From positions 4,070,501-4,134,500 of the forward strand of contig OX637289.1 of the NCBI GenBank assembly GCA_951799445.1: a stretch of 64,000 bases of DNA, read 5' to 3'. How positions within the stretch are numbered: the first letter of the stretch is position 1; the number at the start of each line of letters is the position of its first letter. The stretch comes from Pseudisothecium myosuroides (taxonomy: Eukaryota > Streptophyta > Bryopsida > Hypnales > Lembophyllaceae). Both the position numbers and the translations under genes were made by a program. A model generated the notes under the pieces. It ran no database searches. It was not told the origin of the DNA and saw only the letters and a program-made list of their open reading frames with translations. Below are positions 12,131-23,309 of the stretch, in pieces.

Positions 12131-12640
12131 CCTAAATTAAATGAAAAAAACACACCCTGAGTTCATCTGCTTTTCAAGCGCAGTGAGCATGCTCTGATGC
12201 TCTTGGTGGTCCGAATGGCCTCCGTCAAGGCGTCCTGCAATTGACGACTGGCTGGCCCAAGAGCTCTGAAGAAAAGTTAAAAACATAAACGTAACTTCAA
12301 TATCCGTGCTTTTGTGATATCACCGCTGCCACCCAAACAAAAATCTTTCCAAAGTCTTTCCCGGCCTCCATAAGTCATTCCCTCCCTGTTTTGCGTTCCT
12401 TTTCCCTGCCCTTTTCCGTATTCCCTGCGCACTTGGTGAAGTCCGTGCACCCTGTTTTTAGATCCCACACAAACAGAGTAACAGACAGACGGAACCCAAA
12501 GTAACTTACTGAAGAAACGAAGAGGAAGGAGCCGAAGAAGTTAAGTTAGCGAAGAAGAACGCCTACAGTGGGTTTGGGTTTGGGTTTGGGTTTGGACCGG
12601 TATTCTTTTGATTCCCTCGGCAATGGACGGACGGAGAACG
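12131..12640 (-). other. GC-balanced island, possible gene fragment
   Basis: Composition here is distinctly less AT-rich than its surroundings. On the minus strand, after an acceptor-like TTTCTTCAG ending at 12266, one frame reads ALGPASRQLQDALTEAIRTT and continues to about 12167. That peptide is amphipathic and exon-like, but I cannot assign a family. Upstream on the same strand (12277-12468) is a basic ORF without a known domain. A (GGGTTT)4 run lies at about 12570-12594. This could be a small gene, a lost-gene remnant or a promoter region. Confidence 0.2.
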
Positions 12641-15600
12641 GCCGGGAAAGTGAGAATCAAGTGTTGAACATTAAAATAAGCATACAAGCATGACAATACT
12701 CCTTTTTCACAGGTTTCCATGAATAGAAATATTTTTGGATCATCTTTCAGAGAAAGAAAAATGGATGTGGAACGTTACACAAGTGGTTTCATATTTTTTG
12801 AATCATTTTTGAATTACTTATGAATCTTCAAAGAAAACTGTTGTAGGCACCTACTGTATTTGTAACCCTAGGTCTTCCAAAATCTAACCACTTGCAACTT
12901 CTAAAGTGATTTGACTAAATAAAGGTCAATGATTGGCTCTTGCAATAAATAATGCTTTTCTCTCGATTCTCTCAATGGCTTGAGAGGTCTATTTAAGGAC
13001 CACCTAATGTCCATTTCGGACCTAAATATAGGGTCGATTTGAAGAGGCCACTCCTTTAAGAGCAGACTACCTTAGATAGGAAAAAAACGGAGGAAAACAG
13101 GGTTGAGTCTATGGTAGCGCAACAAGCCTCTTCCTCTTCCAGCTATGTAAGGGCAAATGTAAAAAAAAGACCCCCTATTTTGTGCCGTGTTTATTCAATT
13201 CTTAACACCTCTCCTAGCTAATTTGGGGCCTAATTTGGGGCCTGTGCAGATTGCAAATATGAATTCAGAATTTTGCAAATTTTATCATGCATCGCAAATA
13301 AAAAATTCCTGCATCTTCCACAGGGGTAAAACGAAGGGGGGCCTCCGAAGAGGCTTATTGCACTACTGTGGACTCAATTGGAAAAAATGGTACCATGTGG
13401 GATTTATTGACACTAGTATTCAAGATTTTGTTTTGAGTTTTATGAACTATTTCCCTCTGGCTCTCATATTGAACCAGTTGTTCAAAAATTGAGTCTTGTT
13501 TTTACTCCATGTATAGGTTTTATAGGTTTTGCACTGGTTTTTATTTCAAATTAAAACCGTTTTTTTTCCAATTCCACAAGCTAACAATGAATAAACTGGC
13601 GTTTCCCCGTGAACATTGATCAACAACATCTACACTTTAGTGTATAATTTCTAAATTCCTAATTAGTCCTGACAATAGTCACAACAACAACAAAGACTTA
13701 TAGTGAAAATGTTCATTATGTTATTTTTTGTAAAGCTTTGTCAATGGGATATGTTTACATCACTAGGCTCTACAGTCCCTACATTATCTTTGAAATGTGG
13801 ATGTAGCCACAAAGTGATTGATGAATGGTCAAACATACCTTGATGTAATTGAAAAATGGATGATTTTCATCCAATTTTGTTTTTGGAGAGTTCTTTGAGT
13901 GTATTTGCATACATATAGGGTTTGGGCATGTAGAAAACCTTGTATTGAATCAAATACTCCTCATCAATTTGGTTATAAGCTAGAAACGGAAAAAAATATA
14001 TAATATATATTGTTTTTTTCCAGCATGGCCTAATGTTACATCCCAACTTTCCGCTTGGTACCTAGAGGAAACCAACCAATTTTTGTTGTTGTTGTTGGTA
14101 GAGCGACTTACACCTTGGAATGAATATAAGGAAGGAAGGAAAAATGGATAGAATCATCTACATGTGTATATTCATCTACAAAAAATATTTTTAATTAGTA
14201 TTGGTCCAAATATTGGTGAATCTATTATTTTTTTTGAAAAGGATTTGGCAATTTCATCCGTTCTTACAAACATTTATCTTTGTACTCATGGAGCCAGTGC
14301 CAAAATCAAATACAATTTTGGCAAAAATTTCCCCAAAAAAATTTGGTTTGTGGAAGGCCCTTCATTGAGAAACGACAAATGTTTTAAAGAAAAAGATGCT
14401 AAATCCATAGATTACAAAAGATGCCTTTCTAGTATATTTGGCAATGCCTACTTCATTTGCTCTTGATCTAAATTTTAGCCTTTAAGTCTAAAATGGTCAT
14501 TTTTGAATTTGAACCCAACTAACAAAATGAAGCTTATTAAGTCTACTTTCTATTCCAATATGATATTTGTAAATTTCCTAAAATTGTGTATTTTATAGCC
14601 ATTTGAACTGTAGGCCTATTACCATGTTTTTATTAAATTCCTAGTTAAATAATTATTAAAAAATTTGGTTTACTCCACAATGTTCTATACCATAATACAC
14701 ACAAGTAGTAAAATTTTCAAATTTTTTGAGCTTATTTTGTATTTGATATGAGTTTTCTTTGTTTTTTCTTCAAAAAATCATATTAATTTCAAATTTTCAC
14801 AAAAAATTCTGAATTTTTGTAAGCGTATAAAACATGTGAGTTAATCTTTGAAAAAATAAAAATTCCATTCATTTTCAATCATAAAATGAAGTATTCAAGG
14901 AAGAAGACTTTGATGTTTGATTACATGGTCAAAGGCTCTAAGATTTTAGGATCAATGGCTTAAAATAGAATTTTTGGTAGTTGAGAGACGTTTAAGTTTT
15001 AGCAAAAGGAGACCAACAAATTACACCGAGCTCATCTACTACTCATCAAGGATACCCAAATGTATTAGTTTACAATGTTATGTCCATTTCTACAGGTTTT
15101 TTTTCTAATTTTTAGATGTGATAGTTTTGTTTTTTTAATAAAATGACATACTTTATTATTATTGTATTTAAAAATTTGACTTTTACTTGTTTCCCAAAGT
15201 TAATTTTGACTTCCTAAGTGGTCTTTTATATATTTAAGCAAGCAAACCAAAGTTTTTAAAATCTAATTTATTCTTGTCAAAATTTACTTTCAATTGGCAA
15301 TCTAAAGTTGATTACATTTACAACACTAAACTAATGTGGTGTTTTGAAATCCAAAACTATTTTAAACTATTTTAAACTATTCTTTATGAAATCAAACCAA
15401 TCTTCATTTCTTTTTAAGTTTTAATGAATTCAATTTTAGGATGTTTTAGTTTAACTTATTCAAGAATGTCCTTATAAAATTTTAGAGTGAAATGTCCATT
15501 GATTGTAAGGCCATAATGCCTAATCTTCAAAAATAACTTTTCAAGTGTCCTTTTCAAATGTGAAATTTTGTGTTTCAAAATCTTTGGGAAAAAAAATACA

Positions 15601-16600
15601 TGTATCCCAAAACTTAAGCATTTTGAAAAAATGTTGAAAATGGAGTTGTGAACACATGGAGAAAAATTAATAAAGAAAATTTTTACGTTCATTTGAAAGA
15701 TATATTAGGGTTTAGGGTTTATGAAACTTTTAATCCTAAATACTTTGACATGAAATTTGTCCATTTACGATAAAACTACGAGACCAAAATAGGTACCTAT
15801 ACAACCCACATACTTTTATTTATTATAAATAACTATTTGAAACGGAATCAATTTAATTCAATTTTTAGAATTATCTTCAGTTTAGTTTTCTAAAGATTTC
15901 TTTATATCATAGTCATATATTTCCAATCCTAATTGCTTGTATTATAGAGCTTAACATCAACCGCAAACAAACAAAAAAAAATTGTTTTTAAATTTAGATT
16001 TTTGGTCATACTATATAGTGTATTGTTTCAGAAAATGGAATGCTCATAGTGTATTTAATCACTTTCGGCCTTTTGTTATAAAAACTTGACTATGACATTC
16101 AAAAGGAATTTTTCCCCATAGCAAACAAAATGAAGCTTCTATAGTTTAGTTCCTACTTGGTAGAAAACTTCAAAAACATCCCAACTTGAGTGCTTTAGTG
16201 CAATGTGATGAGTGCTTTAAGTGCAACACCAATGACTATGTATGGAAAGCCAAAGAATTTTGGATAAGTCTATGATGTTCAAAACTATAATACTAGATTC
16301 TTCAAAAAATTTAAGCATATTTTGATATGTTTTTTCACTTTTTATTCAAAAACTAATGATAATTTCAAATCGTCACAAAAGAATCTGACATTATTATGTC
16401 AAAACATGTGATTTTCATCTCTGAAAAATACAAGTACAAAATTTTCATTCAAACAAAGTGGTAAGATTGGAGCATACAGAGTGCCGGATTTTGAAGTTTG
16501 GCTACATGGTCAGCTGGTATCCACATTGAGGGACAGTCACGTCAGAACATACCTACGTCAGACACCTTCCCAGAAGTCACAAATTCACATTCGGCAAGAG
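12641..16600. repeat. AT-rich repeat desert
   Basis: No credible gene is seen. About 13055-13330 is homologous, partly in inverse orientation, to 30610-30790: shared text includes CTTTAAGAGCA and, inverted, ATATGAATTC plus GCAAATTTTATCATG. About 14480-14960 and 16060-16470 are inverse copies of the dispersed AT-rich repeat seen at 28960-29400 and 29740-30150; shared text includes ATTTTGTATTTGATATGA. ORFs such as 13187-13492 and 14164-14466 lie in low-complexity sequence and lack domain signatures. Confidence 0.45.
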
Positions 16601-17442
16601 TAAGCAACGCAGCCATGAGCCATGGATTACAGGACCATTTGTTATTCGTGCTTCATTAGCCTACGATAACAAGCAACCATGGTATTATGCCTGCAAAGCA
16701 ATCATATAATGTCTAAAAATTTGCACCGCTCAAACTTCATATAAACAAGGAATGAGGCGATTGCTAAAGCAACAAAAATTTGATGCCTTTGATGTAAAAT
16801 CTCCGGTCGTAGAGTGGCATTGTCAAAAATTGCCAAACACACGTAAAACACCTCAGGCGTCTTCATGACAGTCTCAAGCTGCCTTTCGAACCCAGAACCT
16901 TGCTGCAAAGCAGATACACGTTTGTAAGGGCAGATCTACAGCATCTAATAGTATTTTCATACAAGACTAACCTCGTCTTGAAAACGTCATGTGAAGCAAG
17001 TATTGGTAACCCCGAAGTGTCCAAATGGCCATAAGTGTCTGTTACCATATCTAGAGGAGCTAAGATAAATCATTTAGAAAGCTTCAAGAAAGGTGACAAT
17101 ATACCAATAGAAAGAAGATATCATTCCTTACATTTTTCTTTCTATAGTTAGATAGGAATGCATTTTGAAAGTTACTATAATCAACTATTAGCTGATGCAA
17201 CTATCAGCAAAGTATAATCCAATGAGGACTTTTTAACTGATGCCCTGTATTAAGTGAACTCAACAGAATTTTTTTCTCCATATCACAGGTATGGGTCGCA
17301 AAAGCAGTCAAACAAACCGACCTAGATACATTCATGATGACAACGAGACAAAAGCATCAGTAGGGCATGCAAGAAAAGAGTCATTCCTCACCGTATCAGA
17401 GAATTTGAACAAGCTGACTGGAAGTCGAATACAAATATCTGA
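16600..17442 (-). other. 3' flank of the TLC-like gene
   Basis: This is the region after the TGA at 17443-17445. It is less AT-rich than the desert to its left. It contains acceptor-like sites and minus-strand ORFs at 16702-16908 and 16863-17048. These have no recognisable domain and do not extend the transporter reading frame, so the region may hold a spliced 3' UTR or a remnant. No polyadenylation site can be fixed from sequence alone. Confidence 0.3.
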
Positions 17443-20400
17443 TCAGCTAGAAGGCGAAGATTCCAACATCCTGGCAAGCAATGTTTGCCTGTGTCCAAGT
17501 GCCACTGCAACCCATAACCAACCTACACATACCTGTAGCAGATCAATATTAAGAGTCAGGCAGCGTTGTAAAGAGACTTGTTGTATAAAAGTTAACAACT
17601 ACATGCTTGAAATTCACACCTTTGTTTGTAATACACACGTACACAAGCGATTTCCAAATATACATCATAACAACGTTACACTTGAGAGGAAAAGAAAGCC
17701 AGAGGTAATTTTGTGATATATTTGCGGTCATTCTCACGGGCAAAGCACAAATAGCAACAGCAGAAGGCCCCTGAAACAGCAAGGCTTCGGTCATTTTATA
17801 CACTGCTGCAGCAGCGGCATCTCCAAGTCTTTGCACGAAAGTGTCAATAATCACCTGTAAAAAATAGTAAAGTACATTCATTCCGGGATTATAAAAGGTT
17901 CAATATAATCAGAGATGGTGCAGAAATGTAACCCATATGAGTACGAATGAAGAACTAAACAATATTTTGAACAAAGAAAATATTTCAGGTGAAGATGAAT
18001 ATAACCTTGGCTTTGTATTTCTCTTCACGAGTGGTCACAGTAAAGAGAATCTCCCTTGCAGGTCGTGTTATCACGTAATTTGTAACCTACACACATAATT
18101 TGCACACTTAAGAGACGCTATTCATCTTAAGTCTCAAGCAAGATTCATAAATCGAGCGAGAGACAACTCAATGTAAGCAGCTCATATCCAGCACGGTTCA
18201 AACTTAGCAGATCATGAGTTAGTTTTATCAGGTAGTGAAATTTCCAATACCGATCAGTAGGACTTGTACATAGCCAAGCTTACACTCAAAATTGCTCGCT
18301 GAATTCTACGCGTGCAACTCTTTTCTGGTGACTGTTGCTAGTGTATCTCAACACATTATGAGTGGAAATAGATGAAACCACTCAGTATTCAATATTTGAC
18401 CCAGAAACGAGAAAACATCACTGAACATCCTTTCCACATGTGAAAATGTTGCTCCAACAGTAAAGGATAAAATGCATTCCGTTGGGCTTTAGGTACCAAA
18501 CGACTCTGCCCTTCAACATCAAGCGTCAAATATTGAGAAGAGCATTCAGAGAGTATGGCCTTGCTATTCAAATAAATGACTTGCAAAGACATTGTGGGCA
18601 AAAAGGCCTCACTTGCCAACCTTGCGAACAGCTTCGGAGATAGCTATCACCATCGAGGTTGGCGATGCAGAAATTACGGTCAAGTTAAGAAGTGCCACCA
18701 CAGGAAGTGCACAAAGAGCTGCTGTGACTCCAATCTTGGACAAAAGTCGACCCTGAAAGCAGAATGCACAGTATTTCCCACTGTCTCGATTATGGTGCGC
18801 GTCAAACTACAGAATCTCAGAAACTACCATGTTATTTTGTCAGAAAAGACGAAGGTTACCTCAAGTTTAGATTATACCAACAGAGGCTATCGATTTATAA
18901 AATGACCATAAAATGTTTGGCAAACTCTTATTCATATGCAATAGAGTACATCCAATTTAACGCAGAGCTCTTTATCTGATGTTTGGAAGTATTTCCAAGA
19001 CTCAATTCAAGTGTTGGTGCGAAGGCAACTTACCGTGACCGTCAGTTGTCCAGCCAGAATAAAAACAGCTGTTAAACTGTTGATTTCAGCCAATAGGATT
19101 CTCCTTCCCAACGGATCTTGCGTAGAGTCTGCAACAACCGCCGATCTCTGCATAGGTGATTTCTTTGCTTAGGTTAGTAGGTCAGACAAATCAAAGAACC
19201 GATAAAGAAATTACATAATAGATCATCTCAGATATTTAATAGGAGATTTATATAGTAAACAAATAAAAGTACCGGAATCGCTAACCTCGAAATAGAAGAA
19301 TGATGAAATAACCGCTGTCAGCCACAAGAATGCACAAATTTGGAGAAGATATGTTGAGGAGAAAATGAGTCGCACACCCTCCAACACTGACGCTAATTTC
19401 TTCGACGTGGCCACTATTAAGGTTTCGGAATCAACCAAAGACCCAACTTTGTTTGTACCTTCACTACGTTCAACCAACTGCTGACCTTCATCTTCACGTT
19501 CCTTGCTGTTCAAAAGATGCCAGATGAAATTTTAATTGCCAATACCAGCCTGTCTACTTTCTACATCGACCCGTCACAAATCATGACAGTATAATCCTAT
19601 TTCGGTGAACCACGGCCTAGTATATTAACGACCCAAAGAAGACATTCCTTTGATTATGAGCAATAAATAAGATTTACCATATTCAGTGACGGTAAGATGA
19701 AAGGCACCACAAAGGATCTGCAGAGAAGAACCAGACCTTGAGATTAAGGCAGGCATATGATGAAGGCCATCGTCACCAATACCTAATGCACACCTTGCAG
19801 CCAGCTCCATCATCACTGCTGCTAGCAGAAGCAGAACTGTCCAAACAACAAGAGCAGATAAGACTAAATTAGTCTAGTAACCAGACGAGCAGATAAGTCT
19901 AACATAACATTGCAAGAACCAGAGAGGCATCGGTCTCTGAGATCACTCGTTTTTCTCCCCTTCACTCAAAACATTCACTATATCTTGTATATAGAATGTT
20001 AAGCGCAGAGCAGACACCACAATCCCCTGCTTACATGTCTGTTGGTTTCAGGTCAGAATTAGTCATTGAAGGACACATTTCGCCTAGAGATTCGGTGAAC
20101 ATTCGACCACACTACAGAAAGACCTTGATTAAAAATTGCCATTCTTCAAGGCCAAAGATGGCAACAAAAGCACAATTCGAACCTGAAGTCAGAAATTCAA
20201 CCTGGTCCAAGGCGAGCTAAGCCAACAGCCAGCAATGACCCAACAAGCTGACCTAATGTTGCCCCTGCACCAATGAAGCCAAAAAGCCTTGCCCCAGCCT
20301 GCCAATCATGCAATACATTGGGTCCTCTCAAGCGGTATAACCAACACAAGAAAGCTTGCATGAGCATACAAATTTTCTGGTTCAGACAGTAGGAGCTCAG

Positions 20401-22520
20401 CTCTCGTGCTGATCTGAATACGATCTCACTTGGAAAAACCGACAGAAAGGAATTTTAAAACTGTATTATGTACATGAGGAGAATATTCGGTTCCTCTACG
20501 ATAATAGTAAGAAGTCTTCAGTCGAAAACTATCACGAGTGCGAGTCCAGTAAAATCCAACCTCACTTGTCATGACATCAGTGATGCGTGCCCACATAGCT
20601 GATACGGTGAATAGGTTTAATAACGCAATCTGCAAAAATTAAAAAACTTGTTAGACCCAATCCTTGGATAACAAGATTTTCCATGCAAGAAGAAAATCAT
20701 CCCCAAAATAGAGATTTCTATAAAATCATAGTGGTAAGGAAACCTCCCCATGAATTATAGGGAAGATTCCCTGCATGATGTCTAAAAGTTTAAGAAACAG
20801 TCCAATTTTACTTAAAACCCTGTACTACACAAAAGGCAGATAAACATAGTGAGGAGCAGAGGGAAGAGTCCATAAGGGGGAGAACGAAAGGGAATAAAGA
20901 GCAACACGAAGTAATAATACTGGACAAAGTACATCAGAGTTTGTTGAAGGAATAGGTTATGCAATCACCCATAGAAAAAAGCTACCACGAACTCCAATGA
21001 ACAACCAAGAAAGCTCGTGCCAACTTGTTGGAGTTATAGGATTGCCATTTACGATGGAAATGTCATCTTCAGGTTTCAAGGCATCAGACAATCTTTCATC
21101 CTGCATATACATTTCAGACGTCAATGCAATGACATTCGGAAATCCTCGTCGTCACGACCGAAGCATAAAAAGCATGTGCAATACTACGTACACACCAAGA
21201 TCGCACAAATGAGAAGCAGAAGACGATCTTAACTGTTGGTAGGAGCGAGGCAGGTACGGCAATGTAAAGAAGAAAGAACACGAGGAGTGAACCACCAAAA
21301 AATCTATACAAAATGACAAGTGCCTGCAGCCAAAACGGAGGCACAATCATAACTCTCTCCAATAGAAACAAACTGCATAATCCTCAATACAACCCTCAGT
21401 ATAGAATACCCAGTACAATCCTCAAAAGAATTCTCACTGATTGAACATTTGAAAAACTGATATTTGGCAATCTTGTATGCCACTATTCCTAGAACTATAC
21501 GTAACAACTGCATTACGCATCAGAACTTCATGCCTTGGCATGATGGGCCCCAACATGCTACTATTGCTGATAACACTTGTCTCATTCTCATTAGACAGTA
21601 TTTCTGTCTTCATTTTTGAACCTTTGCTTTGTCTCTTAGAGACTTCGTGAAAAATATTGCTCTGTGCAAGCAACCCATACCTCGCAAGCCAGTGAACTTG
21701 CTTGGTAGAAGCCAAAAATTTCCAACGCTTGGAAGGCTCACCTTGCTCTTGGGCAGATTCGGAAGTGAGAGCAAATAGGAAGAGGCTGGAGCGGCTAACA
21801 TGGTGAGCACCAAGGAAGCCAGAAAGAGAGCTGGCAAAACACCAGGACCAAGTGACAAAGCTGCCTCATCTCGTAACGGCAGGACCACAAAGTACGCACC
21901 CAACAACTGGTTCATCACCTTAGTCCATTAGAAATTCGCATACAATTCCATTCTCCCACAGAACACACAATGCGCGTCCTCTGAAACTAGCGGAACAACA
22001 AGACACGTTCACGAAGTAAAACATCTTAACCCTAATGCACGAAGATTCAAGGATTAAAAACGACCAGTTCGATCACATTGTGAAACACATAATTCAGATG
22101 GGGCCAAATTTTATATCACGAAAAAAATTGCACATATTCGTCAGATATAACAAAATTGGATTAAAGAAAACCCCATATGGCACACTCAAAACTGCCAAAA
22201 AACCATGAGGCCTTTCTCGTTCCAATGGGGCTTAACCACTAAAAACATTCCAACCGCTTGGGGTTTAAGACTCAAGGTGAACTAGAGAAACGCTTCAAAC
22301 AACGCTAAAATTCAGGAGATGCAAAACCAATATAGAGAAACTAAAGAACCTCGAATCAACATGATCAAGTCCACAATCCGAATTCTATGATTCAGAGTGA
22401 GCGAGTAATTCTTACAAAGAAGAAGGCCGAGAAGGCGTGAAGCAATGCAGGAACCTCGTGCTGGTGAACGCGGACGAACCGAGATACCAGAGACACCAAA
22501 AACGGGTGCACCATTCTCAT
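17443..22520 (-). CDS. TLC/ADP-ATP-carrier-like transporter (Npt1/Npt2-type), 13 exons
   Basis: I built the gene from GT-AG sites on the minus strand. Exons in reading order: 22520-22416, 21918-21742, 21323-21234, 21100-20969, 20629-20561, 20298-20202, 19836-19737, 19505-19286, 19147-19034, 18752-18621, 18086-18006, 17854-17738, 17532-17443. All phases agree, giving about 507 residues. Recognisable blocks are VHQHEVPALLHAFSAFFF and AYFVVLPLRDEAALSLG near the N-terminus. In the middle are TVSAMWARITDVM, ARLFGFIGAGATLGQLVGS and SSFFYFERSAVVADSTQDPL. Towards the C-terminus are TRPAREILFTVTTREEKYKAK and DTFVQRLGDA. These are landmarks of the TLC/Npt1-Npt2 nucleotide-transporter family, a branch found in rickettsiae, chlamydiae and plastids. 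The first ATG after an in-frame TGA is at 22520; a second lies at 22514. No plastid-targeting extension is evident, so location and substrate are unknown. Only the exon models are inferred; conservation supports them strongly. Confidence 0.9.
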
Positions 22521-22555
22521 TAAACACCGTCTTCACCTCGCATCCACCAATATCA

Positions 22556-22955
22556 AAGAGCTTCTCTCTCCTGCTTGCAATTCTCAGACACATTTTAGGT
22601 TCCCCGCTTGAAAATCACACAAGCTTGCCACCCACCACACGAAATCTCGCAAGGAAAGCCAGTTTTCGCTATGAAATCTACTTCAATTCGGTTCAAAAAG
22701 GAAATTACTACTAAATGCTTCCTCACACAATTTCTTCGACCACCATCAGAGAGCTTCCCTGCTTGCAATCCTCAGACATATTTTAGGTTTCCCCAACGCT
22801 TGAAAATCACAAAACCTTGCCACCCACCTCGACGAAAACTAAATCTGTCTGTGGATAGCCAGATTCGCAAGGAAACCCAGTCTTCGCAAGGAAATCTGCT
22901 TCAATTCGGTTAAAAAAAAATACAAGGGAAAGGAAACTAATACTAAATCGTCAGC
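22556..22955. repeat. Tandem duplication in the TLC-gene leader/promoter
   Basis: Two copies lie immediately upstream of the TLC-like start: about 22558-22715 and 22750-22950. In plus-strand order they share GAGCTTC, CTGCTTGCAAT, CTCAGACA, ATTTTAGGTT, CGCTTGAAAATCACA, CTTGCCACCCACC, CGCAAGGAAA, CTTCAATTCGGTT and ATACTAAAT-like text. The period is about 190-230 bp and copy 2 carries extra sequence. The minus-strand 154-codon ORF across copy 2 (22839-23303) is probably leader sequence, not an exon, as it shows no known domain. Confidence 0.7.
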
Positions 22956-23309
22956 TGCTGTTGAAACGCTTGCGAACCGAGCTTCGTCATCGTATGAGCC
23001 ATTTCCGTATGAATCAGCCGAATGCCAACCGTTTGTTCTCACAAGAAAGCGGAACAATGATGATTGTTGCAGAGTGAGTGCAGTGGATTGTTGATGATGA
23101 AGCAGGGCAGTTGCATTGCGGCGGAGGAAAAGGATTTTCGGACAATCTGTCGGTAGAATGATGAAATAGTTAATGAGAGATCGAGGCTTCGGCGAAGATC
23201 CGCCATAGCCAGCGCCCGTTTCAATCAGGAGCCTGCTCGTATCTAGGAACGTTTCTAGATTCTGCGGGACATCGCAGCCTTGAGAGCATCTGCACCGGTG
23301 CACACGCTA

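Noticed and set aside
12570..12594. Interstitial telomere-like repeat
   Set aside because: The unit is GGGTTT, not the plant telomere TTTAGGG, and only about four copies exist; it is a simple microsatellite.
16702..17048. Possible extra 3' exons of the TLC-like gene
   Set aside because: The conserved reading frame ends at a TGA (17443-17445) after a normal C-terminus, and these ORFs have no similarity to the family.
22839..23303. 154-codon minus-strand ORF upstream of the TLC-like gene
   Set aside because: It overlaps the duplicated leader/promoter, shows no known domain, and the transporter frame has its own ATG after an in-frame stop.
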